Assembly (NCBI GenBank): GCA_019155205.2
Contig: JAHNZQ020000172.1
Location: forward strand, 2,758,011 to 2,798,788
Reading direction: 5' to 3'
Source of the DNA: Gracilaria vermiculophylla
Taxonomy: Eukaryota; Rhodophyta; Florideophyceae; Gracilariales; Gracilariaceae
DNA: 40,778 bases
Both the position numbers and the translations under genes were made by a program. Shown piece after piece: positions 21,901 through 32,991 of the stretch (position 1 is the first letter of the stretch; each line of letters begins with the position of its first letter). The notes under the pieces were generated by a model. It had not been told where the DNA came from. It did not search any database and saw only the letters and a program-made list of their open reading frames with translations.

Positions 21901-22430
21901 ACAGACCAGCCGAAAAGTTTCAATTACCTAAATTACGTCGAGAAACAGGTTTCCCTATCGCTTACCACTGCACTTCTTACCCCATAGGTGTTATCCCTGC
22001 TAAATGCGGGACGTCCGCACACGTTGGACACTTCTGAATCAGCCAATCAGGTAGAATGCTGCGTCGTGCAGGAGGAAGTCGAAAATTGTATATTGCCGTT
22101 TAGATATTGTAGTAAACATCTGCTCACGGCCGAGCAGAACAATGCCGCAACGAAAAAGGCATGCCTTTCGGTAGTATGAAGCATTCTAATACTCAGGCTC
22201 TTCCTATATGGAGTTACTTCTGCCCTTTAAAAGGACCATGATTCCCCGAGGTGGACTCTCAACCTGGCGGATGCATGTCGACGGCTGGCCAGATGACGAT
22301 TGTACCATTTTGAATCGAAATATAAGGGACAACAACGACCGGATACAATGCACGATGTGGAAGAGGCGCTGTTACGCCTGCAAACGGATGGGTTCGAAGG
22401 GTAAAGTACAGGGGACGAAACACAATGTTT
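21900..22430 (+). pseudogene. Gypsy RNase H (Gypsy-3)
   Basis: The frame 21988-22179 reads NAGRPHTLDTSESANQVECC, then RYCSKHLLTAEQNNAATKKA. These match the gypsy RNase H pattern LDTDAS..QVG and YCSK.LT.AE.NYA.TEKE. The catalytic Asp of the usual TDAS is Ser here (TSES), and the SEKE/TEKE Glu is altered (KKA), so the domain is dead. Further on, in other frames, FLYGVTSAL and a LADACRRLAR segment continue the domain. The end of RNase H near 22430 is approximate. Confidence 0.8.
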
Positions 22431-22710
22431 CATGGTGCAACCGACTGGGAATGACGAAGAAAACGCATATACTGTACGCAAAGGAGGCATTCTAAAATAA
22501 AGAAAGCATTGAAGACACGAGGGTACCTGTGCTGACGATGTATAATCTATCGAAGCCTACAATCAAAACCGAATCTTTTGAGAACATAGGACCGACAGAT
22601 ACTGCAAGAGGGTATCCCCAATTGTAGGTCCAAAGAGGACTTGGTTAGAGTACGACCACAAAAGGTACTTGATGCTGAGATTCACACTTGATGGTATGAC
22701 CCAAAATACA

Positions 22711-23000
22711 GTACCCAAGTCCTCACACCAAGTGCTTCTACGTCAAGCACATGTTTCTGTACTCTTGGGCCATCTAGGTTGATCACGGATTTATTTATCA
22801 TGAAGGCAAGAGTTTTCCTGGCCTCCGTTGGCACATGATGTGTACGCCCTTGTCACTAGCTACCCATATTATACAAATACCGGCGGGTGGGTCCAAAAGC
22901 ATAGGAACTACTCAAAGCTTTTTCTTCATGTGAGCCCATTGGAGTTTATTGCTACTGATCTATTGGAAAAAGTATCCCAAACTTTCAACACCTACTAATT
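22711..23000 (+). pseudogene. Gypsy integrase N-terminal half (Gypsy-3)
   Basis: The plus frame near 22711 reads VPKSSHQVLLRQAHVSVLLG, then a FSWPPLAHDVYALV segment typical of the zinc-finger region, and PLEFIATDLLEKVSQTF (about 22937-22987), the start of the catalytic core with the first Asp. The zinc-binding pair C..C is replaced (SYPYYT). Beyond about 23000 similarity is lost, and the second and third catalytic residues are not found downstream. Confidence 0.65.
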
Positions 23001-23269
23001 TTCATCTACAGGTTTTTTTTGGGTAGGTGAGATATCTGAGGCGATAGAAACTTTATACTTCTCGTGCTGCATGAAGCAAGTCGGATTCATTCGGTCTTTT
23101 GCTCATGCTTTGCCGAAACCCAATTGGATTCTATTCGTTCTAGATTCTCAAAAGGGTGCATGAATGCCAACTGGGCTTCTGTCGAGGTCGGCTTTACGTC
23201 TGGGCGTTACTAGTTTCTGTTTTTATGGCTTATTTTGAGGCTTTGCACCCCATACTCAGGCGTTGTGAT

Positions 23270-24400
23270 CTATTAGACATTCCCTTTCTGTTTTCGCGTC
23301 AATACTCGTCGGTCGGCTCCTTCTCTAAATCGTGGCGTTCTCCATCCGGTTGGCGTCCGAAGCAATCCCTGTTGCTTCTGCTGGCAGACCCGTACGAGAG
23401 GTGCATACAGTCGTATAGTCACGATGGTGGCCCAGAGGTGGGGTGATAGGCAGAACAATTACAGAACGCTACCCGTTGACAGCTACCTAACCACTGAGGA
23501 CACACGGTTGTTCGGTAATGTTTGTGGTTCCCATATGGTCTGCATGATTGTTGTTCGGTTCGTAGTTTGCTTAAATACTGACATAGTCATCCCGAACGGC
23601 ATAGCAAGCTCCACGTGGTTCAAACAATTGAGTTCAAGCTGTCGATTCTTCCTTCCTGGAGTATATTGCATGACAATAGTCCAGTTGAACAATGGAATAG
23701 CAGCCTTGAGCCTGCTCGCGTGTATTTAGTAAATCACTTGAAGTGCGTGCTTTAAACCAGCTGGGTCTTTCTTTTTAGGCAACGAATTGATTCATCACCA
23801 GGATCCTTATGACTTTCTTTATCGTACATGGTATTATATGCTTGTATTTGAATGAATTTTTGAACTCAGTGGGTGTTTCCAATTCCTTTCGCGTATCAAA
23901 CTAGTGTGTTATTTGACAGTTGGCAATGATTCGCCAAATGGCTACAAACGCGCGCCCTGGTGCCTTCTTCGACAATTGTGGCATACAAAGACTTCAGCTG
24001 AAAGGTGATTCAGGCGCTTCTACATTAAAACTAAGTGAAAAACAGTTTATTAGGGAAGTCTGATTTGGTCTCTTCAGCCCTTTTGTGGCAGCTTAATACT
24101 TCTGCGTAGGTCCCTTTAATGCCCTAATCTTCAGAAAATGTCTGCAACAGATGGTTCACCACTTTTTAATAGGTACAAATAATTTCTGTACCATCTTCGT
24201 CAATCACCATCTTGCTTTCCTGCATCCTACCGGGAAGCATTGTTCTACCTGCATCCTTGATGTATTACTGAAACGACAAAAAAGTCATTCTCGAAAGGCT
24301 ATTTTGCTCCCACGCAACCTCAAACTGCCCAAAGGAATCGAGTATTGTGATCGGTTTACCACCAACGAAGTTTGTATCTACCACTCGTAATATAATACAG
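23270..24400 (-). pseudogene. Gypsy RT/RNase H/integrase relic of a second lineage (Gypsy-5)
   Basis: Read on the minus strand from 24400: EDGTEIICTY and a thumb-like stretch (24240-24100), then a possible YNTMYDKES (RNase H Glu region, near 23850). The frame ending at 23483 contains LFNWTIVMQYTPGRKNRQ, matching the end of RNase H in gypsy elements (fdf.i.Y.PGk.N). Next, 23458-23273 contains RVCQQKQQGLLRTP, which resembles the C..CQ..K....GLL.PLP joint between the integrase zinc finger and core in chromovirus-type gypsy elements. This GLL-type joint differs from the PLEF type of Gypsy-1 to -4, hence a separate lineage. Stop density is high and the boundaries are uncertain. Confidence 0.5.
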
Positions 24401-27400
24401 TGGTACTATTTAAAATTTTCATGTGTGGTTCCCTCGGCATAGAATAGGTCGGAAGTGGTCAGTCTTTGTGTCCGATACTCTTTTTCACTCGTTCACTCGT
24501 GAATAGTTCATGCACTGTTTGCAGGACCTTCAGGTTCTCATAATCGAAATATTAATGTGGTGGTGCATGTGGACTGCTTTTTCCGTTACGGCGACGATTT
24601 CCCTTGCTGTGGGATTTCTCCCATTCCCTCTATTTGCGGTCCTTCTCTTGGTCAGTTTAGAGGTCTGTTTCGCTATCTGAACTATACGTCTCCGAGCCAG
24701 ATCATACGGCTCGTTTCTTCTGCCGATTGGTTTTTCTCCTTGTTTAGGCTTCCGTTGGTTTTTGCACACCGAGAACAATAAACCGCCACCGTTAGGATCA
24801 CTCTCATCAGCTCCGTATGCAACATCACAGCTGGAAGTGAAAAATGAAAAATGCCGCGCTCTTTTTGTCCCGAGGGTCTGCCCAATTTCCAACTGGGGCT
24901 TCTAGCTGCCTACAAACCCAGATTACGGGATGTGAGAACAGCCACCTGGTAAAATGCCTCATCCGCTAATTGCTTGAAGGTTTCCCCACTGGTACTGAAG
25001 GCGTAGGTGATGGCTGCTTCTGGAAGGAAGTGGCTGACAAGTGCTCTTGGAGAGCTTATCGTACTTTTTGGTCTATATACACCCAGACGACCACTTACTA
25101 GACTTGATGACAGGAGTAGGGAAGCTGACCGGTGAGTCCGTATGGGAGCGCTGGTACAGTACGGCAGTGATCTCATTAGTATTCAAGCAGAAAACTGCCA
25201 TTTGGATACTTTGTACTCCCTCTATGGTCGCCAATGAGTCTGTTAGATATGCATTACGGATCGATACAGCTTTCTCATTCTCCATTGGGTGATTTAGGGT
25301 CTATCTGCTCTTTGGATGTCTGTTGAGGGGTGGACCCACTGGTTTCATTCCAGATCCACTCCTGCAACATGTCCAACATGCGATGTTCTGCTGGAGAGGC
25401 GCACTTTCGTCCCTATTAAGGAGCCACCTTTCTTGGTAGGCACTCGTGCAGTTGAAATGAGTAGGTGATTCCAGTAAATCGTTCTACGGCCGTTTCGGAA
25501 ACCAAACCGTATCCGTTTTTCTACTTTTAGTCGGGTATGCTTTTCTCTACGAATCGTTTTGTACATCCACATCCATGTAAATGAACCGAAACGAATGCGG
25601 TACAGTGCGCAGCATATGCACAACCCGTCGGTAGGCTCAAAAGAGCGAGGCTTCTCTAATGATCGCAGAGGTAGCTGAATCTTAAAGATGAAATAGAAGT
25701 GGTACGAAGTACGGTAGAGGCAGCACCAGAACATCAGTTGGTACACGATGACCAGTGAGCTAACGGTGCGCAATTGATAGTGTTGATTGGCTTCCCGAAG
25801 GGAGGTATGATTGGATGGAGAGCTATCTACCCTGTCGGGTGACTTTGAAAATTGCAGTGGTTACAAATTTAGCAAGAAGCTGCTTCGATCTATTAAATAG
25901 CGATAAAAGACCCCACGCACATCTCCAAGTATGGTGCAGAGCTCTGACCTCTCTAGAGTCCATGCATGCGGCTACAGTATCGCAATGGAGACATCTGGCT
26001 AGCTGTGTACTATATATAACCGGATTAGTAAAACTCTGCGCTTGCTACTTTCACTACCATTGCTGTCGAAATGTGACTTCACAACGGTCACAGCGGATGT
26101 CAAAGCAATAGAAAAATTGCTCATTGTGAAACAAATTTGCGTTTTTCCTGAAACGTTTTTGTTCGATTTATCCGTCTGAAGTCAGAGAGTTTAGCAATTT
26201 CTTTTGAAATATGAACATCTTTGGTACAAAAGAATGGAACCGAGTCCTCAACGGAATCAAAAAAATAAAAGCACTCTCGTAAAATGTGCATGTCGGAATA
26301 GATCCTAGGGAGGTGATTTATGTTTTAACGTAGATTTTGAACTTTCCGCCATTTTGGAGGCTGCTTTATTTCAACTTACTTTTATCACGGAATTTCTGTC
26401 CGCACCCGTCTATGGATACATGCACGGTTAGGTCCTGGATTGATCCGCGATACACGTTTGTCGCCAGTGTTGTAGTGTGGATGGTGTGCACAAAGCAAAA
26501 AAGTGGAAGAACAAAAGGCCAGAATCATTCTCTCCTATATCTCTTTCTCTATTTCAGTTTACAGTACAGTTCTTTACTCTCCATTATAGTATTTCAGGGG
26601 GCCCCATCATCGCTGCTACCCTCAGTAAAAATCAACCAAGGTTCCAGCTGTCAGCCTGCCGCTTTCGGCATTATTTATTTCTGTACGAAAGATATTCCGT
26701 TACACACGATCTTTTATAGGTTTTGATGGCCAAGAGCGCCCACACGTAATATTATTTCCACCAGTGTTACCTTGCTTTCTCTTTTATCGTTATATGTAGT
26801 GCACTTACCGATGTCTGCTTCTGCGGTACCCAATCTCTCATTATTGCGGTAAAGCCATCAGTTTCGTTGATCACGCAAACCTATTGGCCCGCGGTCTTTT
26901 ATTTCCCTCATTGTTCTAGAGGAATATAAATGTGTCTCAGAACATGAACTTAGGTTGATCCGCTTCTAGATCCTCTCCTGCCAGTTTCGACACGAATAGA
27001 CGTAGCCCTGTCATTCCGGCTTTGCCGTTATGTTGCCTTGAGTGGTTTCTACGCACTGCGTTTCATCTAGTTCTGTAAGATATCGAACTTCTTCGTGATG
27101 TTTTCCTACCAGCATTCTACTGTCTATATGTGGTCTCCTGACCTATACTTGGATCATTTGAAAGCGTTAGTTTTCTCACTGAGGGTTATTTTTGTCCCAA
27201 GAAGATCTTACTGTTCTCCCATTCTAGCCATTGTTATGCGGAGGATTCCATCAGTCCTGATGACCAATCTGAGTCAAAGCACCTTCTACCCTGGTGGGGA
27301 TCACCTAAAAGACCGGATGCCTTCACGGATACCGATCCAATCTGGATCCTGTCTAGCTAATAGGATTATCTGATCTGTGTGCCATAGAGCGGAAGCCCGA

Positions 27401-28560
27401 GACCCTTCTTCAACGTTGCTGAATAGCCTGAAGCACGGTGCTGGACCATTGACGGTATCTTCCGCAGTCTTGGTCTGCTCAACATCACATGCAGAAGATG
27501 ATACCAACAAAGCGTAGACACTAGAATACCAGCTTCGTTCGTTACAGGCTGCTTACAATGCACTTGCTAAAGATTTCATTACCCTTTCGAGAAATATTAA
27601 AGCGACCCCCGCTACTTATTTTTAAGAAGCTCCGCTTTATTCCCACGGATTTTAACATCGTCCTGGAAATCTTCGGTGGTCCTGCTGCCTTTGTGAGAGG
27701 AATTGAGTGCTGGTGTATCCGTATTTGCGTCCATCTTGGAACGTTTAGGCAAATCAGTGTGATAGATTCGCATGCCTCGGTTGAACCAACTGCAAACTTC
27801 TAGCATGAAGAACACCAGAAGAAGTAAAACACATCTCCCAGGTGGACTTCAAAGAGGCAGTAGCATTCTGAGTATGACGTATCATCTTTATCTGTTTCTT
27901 CAAGTAGTGCCTTGGATCGTGCCAGTTTCTCGTACTTTGATGCGGAGGGTCGTAAAAGGCACTCGTTTCGCTGTAAACCGTCGTCCGCAGCTATCAAAAT
28001 AATGCGAGAGAGTTCATAGGGCAGGAAGTAGCTGGGTCTCGAATAACTATCTCCAACGAGCCCATGTATCGGAACTTGTCGTCATACCAGTACTACTACT
28101 GGGGGATGCCTTGATGGATAGAACGCCGCGTGACATGAGATGAATGAGGGATTAAATCTTACTCAAGTACATTATGCTGTGGAACTAGAAGGTTCTTGGA
28201 GAGGATTCAATATTGTTTTTGGATTCATTATCGCGCTTTTTCGCGGAAGCCCATACAATTCGGACGATTGAGGGCTAAGCTTGCCATAAAGTGCGGTAAT
28301 TTTTACGAGAGACTGATGAAAACCAATTCGACTATATAAGGTGCTCCAGTCATGCCTTGGAAGGAGACTTTAGCTGCTGGCCAAAGGCAGTGCAGATCGT
28401 ACTGCGCTTCTATGCCACCCACCAGGCGATTCAGGCTGATTTTAAAGATTAGCGAGACAACGACCTAAAAGAAAGCAAGACTTAAATAGATTATTAAGTA
28501 AACCTTAAGAATTCTTTCGGCCGTTGTGAGAATTGGTTTGTCGCTACTGAGCTGTGTGCG
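24401..28560. other. No identifiable gene; AT-rich, many short frames
   Basis: No domain was recognised in either strand over 4.1 kb. A 120-codon minus frame at 24530-24892 (basic, Lys/Arg-rich) and a 142-codon minus frame at 25345-25773 show no family signature. A TATA-like TACTATATATAACC near 26008-26021, inside a 98-codon plus frame, could belong to an LTR. The last kilobase probably holds the 5' part of Gypsy-4 (LTR and Gag), but I cannot delimit it. Confidence 0.35.
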
Positions 28561-28975
28561 ATGTTCGCCGACGTACGGAACCCAGAGCTCAAAATGCTGA
28601 TTCCCCGTAATCTGAAAGATAGGCCGCAGTTTTCATACTTGGAGCTTTTGAATTATGCACGTGCCAAAAGAAGCTGCACTTTGTGCCCACCATCCTCCAC
28701 AAAAGTCGAAGTCTTTCAACGCGTTGGTGATGGAGCATGGTTCTCTATTTCTTTATTTCATGGCTAAAAAGAACGCCGCTGGCGGGGACTTAAAACGCTT
28801 TGGTGTTTTTCGTTGTCTATACATACGGGTGGAAAATTTCTGGTTCCCAGATAGAATCCTGGTGATGGCGAAGCGTAACTACAAGGATTATGCTGAACAT
28901 TGGCTAAGCGTCCATTTAAGTGTACAACATCTCAAAGTGTTACAGACAGGTGATTTATCGTTAAAGCAGTCTTAA
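28561..28975 (+). pseudogene. Gypsy gag 3' part (Gypsy-4)
   Basis: Two overlapping frames carry the relic: 28561-28767 (RNLKDRPQFSYLELLNYARA) and 28655-28975 (AALCAHHPPQKSKS, later DRILVMAKRNYKDYAEHWL). The switch between them near 28660-28680 is a frameshift. The end matches the Gypsy-2 gag relic at 13112-13260 in sequence and in the encoded RILVMAKRN. The assignment to Gag rests on this match and on position before the protease; no CCHC knuckle is seen. Confidence 0.5.
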
Positions 28976-28977
28976 AC

Positions 28978-29265
28978 TTGCAATTGCGGTCTCGTATATG
29001 TCCAAAAAGCCGCCCTTGGATATGGCTGACGCAAACGGCAACCTACCGAAAAACGGAGTGGACGATTGATTTCGTCGTGCGATCGGGGTCTTCGAGCGCG
29101 AAACACGACCTCAACGTATTTCAGTCACAGGCCTCTCCCGTCATGCTTGGACGTGACTATTACGATCGATTTGTCGACGCCATTGGGCACTATCAGTGGC
29201 GTGTTGAACTATTCAAAAGCTCTCCTGCTTCCATCGTGCACCACCCTTTAAACTGGCTTCGATAG
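28978..29265 (+). pseudogene. Gypsy aspartic protease, second half (Gypsy-4)
   Basis: In one frame the sequence around 29020-29040 reads DMADANGN, matching DIADANGT of the Gypsy-2 protease. In another frame it reads VFQSQASPVMLGRDYYDRFV and IGHYQWRVEL, matching the closing VC.SLA.P.IL.CDYCDR segment. The N-terminal part with the active-site DTG is missing: the gag end lies directly before the ADANG segment. An internal deletion of about 50 codons near 28975 is therefore likely. It is followed by linker sequence up to the copia insertion at 29429. Confidence 0.65.
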
Positions 29266-29428
29266 AATGGGTGGAGCGTTCTGCTGCGCAGGTTCTAGAA
29301 CGTAGTTCCAATAAGTCCACAGTGCTTCTTGTTACCTATTCATTCCTCATTCCGGAAGGAACGCATTTCATCGTAGACATAAACACCTGTCAACATGGTG
29401 TACATGTGGGTCAATACCAACGATCGTT

Positions 29429-29771
29429 TGTCGCAGAAAGTGGCTCACCATACTGCATGAAGACGATGAAACAGTACTTTCATTTGATTACCTGATTTCA
29501 CATAAATATGTGTGGCGTAATTGGAATCACCGACATAACATTGTTGTTCAGTCATGTAGCTGATGCGGCTCAAATTGCATGTGCTCAAAGTGCAGTTGGA
29601 TGTCAAGGACATCCTGGTAAACCATCTGTTTTAGGCTCACATTTTCAAATCCATACACTAGATCAATATACCGGTCCTGACACTGAATAGAAGTACTTAT
29701 AAACTGCTTGGTCAAGCTGGAGTCCTAGAACTCTCAGTCAGTCTTTTCGATTCAATTAAAAATTCGTGAAA
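29429..29771 (+). repeat. Copia 5' LTR
   Basis: This 343-bp sequence is repeated at 34727-35070 with about 20 differences by eye (about 94 percent identity). It starts TGTCGCAGAAAG and ends TTCGTGAAA, without the usual CA. A TATA-like ACTTATAAAC lies at about 29695-29704. Directly after the LTR, GATTATGGGCTTG (29772-29784) partly resembles the complement of an initiator tRNA-Met anticodon arm, as in the half-tRNA priming known for Drosophila copia. A 60-codon frame (29508-29690) occurs in both LTRs simply because they are copies. Confidence 0.93.
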
Positions 29772-29918
29772 GATTATGGGCTTGTAGCTGCCGCTTGCGT
29801 TACGAATTCATCACATTCGACCATTATCCTACGCGTTGCTCACCTGCGTGGCTCACACTTTCTTTTGGTGGTTAACTTGCGCTAATGAAGAGCTTCTTGA
29901 AACCTTCTGGCAATTTCC

Positions 29919-30650
29919 ATGTCAGGGTCAGAGAAAACGCGCATGGATCCCCTGAAAAAGGGTTCGGACTTTAATATACGGACGATTCGAGTAGAAGCAG
30001 CATGGAATGCAAAAAGTCTCAGTGAAGTTCTAGAGAATGAAGTTTGTCTTTCCGATGAGGAAGGCAATAAGACTCAATTCTCGGCTTCTCAGAAGATGGC
30101 TTCTGGAATCATTGTTGCAGATCTTTTGAACGAGGCGCTTCGAGTGGTTCCGAACTGTGTGCAGAACCCTTGCATTATGTTAAGGAAGCTCGGAGAGCGC
30201 TCTGACTGTTAGACTGCAGCCTCTAGAATAGCCAATATGACTGAACTCATATCACTGCGCTACAGTAGCACTAAACAGAATATGGGAAAACATTTTGACA
30301 GGATGAAGGCAATTCTTGAGAAGCTAGAGGCATTGGATACAAGGATTCCAAAGGAACTGGCCATCCCAATACTCATTGCCTCAATTGGTGGAAGCGAACC
30401 TCTCCCTATAACCGCAGCCTTGAAAACATTAACTGATGAAGCCGCTACTTGGGACAGAGTATCCGTCCGACTAATAGAAGAGCAGCAATCTGTGAAGAAG
30501 AAGCAAAATAGGCTTGAACGAGTTCACACCGCAAAATCGCATTATTATATATGCAATAACGCTGGTCATAGTACGGACAGATGCTGGATCAATCCCAAGC
30601 ATCCCGAAAACAGACTCCGGTCCTCGCATGACAAGGCAAGTGAGTAGAAT
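29919..30650 (+). pseudogene. Copia Gag with damaged zinc knuckle
   Basis: The frame starts at ATG 29919 (MSGSEKTRMDPLKKG), has an in-frame TAG at 30210 and continues TAASRIANMTELISLRYSS to a TAG at 30645. The middle part (NMGKHFDRMKAILEKLEALD, then IPILIASI) matches the copia-type Gag core (UBN2 family). The zinc knuckle near 30540-30585 reads YYICNNAGHSTDRCW, so the pattern C-x2-C-x4-H-x4-C has lost its first Cys to Tyr. Protease follows in the same frame 2 codons after the second stop, showing that the ancestor was one gag-pol frame. Confidence 0.85.
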
Positions 30651-31690
30651 ATGGCCGAGACTCGAAGCATCATTGAGGGTTTCCTTAAGGACGAGAACTA
30701 CAATAAAAATGAGGGCAAAATTCGAGCTGCAATAGTGCTTGTAATATCAGCCAAGGTGAGAGATGAAGAAAGAATGATGGTAGACTCGGGAACCATCTCA
30801 CACATGACACCCTTCCCAAACACTCTACATGACGTTGAGTGTTAGGATTTACATTGTTTTATGCTTTTATTTTATGAATCATGAGTAATAGACGTGATAT
30901 TATATGTTTTACGTAGCCTAGATGCATTCCTCGTGAATTCCACTTTGATTCGATGTTTTTTCTGCCCTAGACAGGCTTTACAACCACGTTTGATGATACA
31001 TGTCATCATGCTATGTTTGAAGTCATAAGCCTTACAGGAACCTATTGGCACTCTTGTTGTCAATGTAAGCATCCCAACTGTGTCCACGACGGAATGTTCT
31101 AGAAGCATCTTGCGAAGGACAACTGTCCCATGAAGGACATTCGTTTCGACTTTGCATAACTGGCAATAAGATGTTTCATAGCCAGTGCATCTAAAGGGGT
31201 ACCGTAGAAATCATTTACTGTGGCCTCGTTTTCGAAGGTTTGATTCTCTACGTAGACCCTGGTCAACCCGCCGACTTCTTCTCGGCTGGGCACCATCGTT
31301 CCGGTTCTCAACCATTGACCCATTGTTCTAACATTGACGAATGCCTCGCTCCAATATCCTTGGGTGATGGCTTTGTGGTTCATGCCATACAATGCGGAAC
31401 CAAAAGTGTGAATGGAGTGCATGTGATCAGCGGACAGAAGGTTTCCTAAGCAACACGCTAAATGCCGAAAGCCTAGCGATGAATCTACTTTCTGTTCCAG
31501 CCTTGACCGGGAAGGAATTATGTGTTCTCTTCACAAGAGACAAAGTAGTCATATTCGATGAAACTGACAATCTGAAACCGGTCGCCGAAGCACCAAAAGG
31601 CACGGATGGGCTCTATTACACTAGAAGTAGAGTAAACGACTCTCTTAATGGCGAGAACAAAAGAATCGGCAATGCTAACAGAATTTCTTG
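30651..31690 (+). pseudogene. Copia protease, split by a solo LTR
   Basis: The active site MMVDSGTISHMT (Asp codon 30783) is the copia-type DSG..SHM motif, with spacing as in functional enzymes. The frame is cut at 30839 by a 494-bp insert and resumes at 31334 with DECLAPISLGDG and VHVISGQKVS, the strand that follows in copia proteases. At about 31445 a 1-bp loss (TTCCTAAG where TTCCCTAAG is expected) shifts to the frame that carries SNTLNAESLAMNLLSVPALT. A compensating shift occurs before about 31690. The downstream part to 31690 is the protease-integrase linker. Confidence 0.85.
30840..31333. mobile_element. Solo LTR, 494 bp, inside copia protease
   Basis: It begins TGTTAGGA and ends TTCTAACA, inverted ends typical of an LTR (TG...CA). 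It is flanked by TTGAG (30835-30839) and TTGAC (31334-31338), a 5-bp duplication with one mismatch. Removing 499 bp rejoins the protease as HDVDECLAP and shifts from frame 0 to frame 1, exactly as observed. Minus-strand frames at 30872-31108 and 31099-31422 lie within it and show no convincing domain. Orientation is unknown, and no related sequence was seen elsewhere in the window. Confidence 0.8.
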
Positions 31691-32991
31691 AAGAAAGCAG
31701 TGGAGAGAGCAGCAGTGTGGGAGACCTCTCGTCAGTATTAAACAACATTTCAGAGCTTGCAGAGTATGAACCATCGTACGGTCCGCAGGTCCTTGGTCAT
31801 GAAGACCACATCAACGAAGTGAGCAATATGTCCGAGAAGGATGATTTTGAGGAAGCTTTTGACCTCACCGACGACAAAGAAGGGGAAAGCACACCCCAAC
31901 CCAATGGTATAAAGGGTAGGATGAAGAGTGCAGCGGAGATATGGCACAATCGCCTAGGCCAATTTAGCTCTTAACATGGAATCAAAGAGCTCATGGCCGA
32001 AGGTACTTTACCAGCTCCTTCCACAACCATCAGCAAGTGTGATCCATATGAGAAGGCGAAGTTCAGACGCTCTTATACTGGAAGCCTCACCACGACTAAG
32101 GAGCCTGGAGCAATACATGCTGATGTGGTAGGACGAATCAAACCGAGTGCAATTGATGGTTCCAAGTACTTCTGCACCGTCACTGATGGGTACAGCAGGT
32201 ATGTATTTGCAAGTTCCCTTATCACAAGAAAAGAGCCATCCAAGGCAATTAGCCTCTTCATGACCTTGATGGAAAGGCAAACTCTGTATAAAATCACGTC
32301 CTTGCACAGCGATGGCGGGAAGGAGTTCAGGGGCATGCGCTCAGAAATGGAAGCACTCGGAATTGAAGTATTCATCACCACACAGTATACGCCATCTTTC
32401 AATCGATTAATTAAGCGAACGCAGGGTGTACTCATAACAGCCATCCGTACATGCCTTGGAAAATCACATCTTCCTGGGCGGTACTGGGGCTACGCTCTGC
32501 AACATGTTGTGGATAAAAAGAATATTGTAAGGCAATCGTTAACGAAAACAAGTTCACATGTAGCTCTTAAGGGAGCTGCCCTATTCCATGCAAAACATAT
32601 TCGGCCTTTCGGCTGTCTGATTACCGTGGAGTCCTCGAAAGAGGAAAGGAAGCAGAAGGGGAAGATCGCGCTCACAACGCAGAATGGATTGAACTTCGGG
32701 CATATCACCAAATGCATTTACAGAATACAAACCAAAAGTGGTATTGGGCCTTCGAAGCATGTTAAGTTCCATGAAGAATCGTTCCCGAGCGTAACGATTC
32801 TCAGAAATCATGATGCAGAAAAATACGTGCAGGAACATGAAGATAATGTCTCATCTGTAATGGAAGAATCATTCGTAGACGAAGAAGAATTGGAAAAAAG
32901 AAACCATGAAGAGGAAATTGAAGCTAATGAAGTATTCTTTGATGCGACTGAAGAACTGGGTAACAACGACACAGAGAATTGGAGCTCCTGA
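31691..32991 (+). pseudogene. Copia integrase, catalytic Glu replaced by Lys
   Basis: The zinc-binding start reads AEIWHNRLGQFSS (31939-31971), where the His of the usual LGH is Gln. It continues past a TAA at 31972 to KCDPYEKAKFRR, where the second Cys of C..C is Tyr. The core has HADVVGR (first Asp 32122) and LHSDGGKEF (second Asp 32311). It then has RLIKRTQG, where Lys (32413) stands at the position of the third catalytic residue (usual NG.IER). The 3' part to a TGA at 32989 is acidic and low in complexity, as is common between copia integrase and RT. Three key positions are lost, so it is inactive. Its 332-codon frame 31993-32991 is the longest in the window. Confidence 0.9.

Larger units (their letters stand above)
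18278..23000 (+). mobile_element. Ty3/gypsy retrotransposon, gag to integrase (Gypsy-3)
   Basis: In canonical order on the plus strand it contains gag (18278-19000), protease (19640-19965), RT (20510-21900, interrupted by a solo LTR), RNase H (21900-22430) and the integrase N-terminal half (22711-23000). The order Gag-PR-RT-RH-IN defines Ty3/gypsy. Integrase similarity stops near 23000-23090, where minus-strand sequence of another gypsy lineage (Gypsy-5) begins, so a later insertion or rearrangement is likely. No LTR of its own was found. Confidence 0.85.

Noticed and set aside
29508..29690. Identical-looking 60-codon frames at 29508-29690 and 34806-34988 as a conserved small protein
   Set aside because: Both lie inside the two copia LTRs, so their similarity follows from LTR duplication and not from protein conservation.
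30872..31422. Minus-strand frames in the copia protease region as an inverted copia integrase fragment (C..C and WSEAF-like strings)
   Set aside because: They lie entirely within the 494-bp solo LTR, the similarity is weak, and the plus-strand frame restoration explains the segment better.
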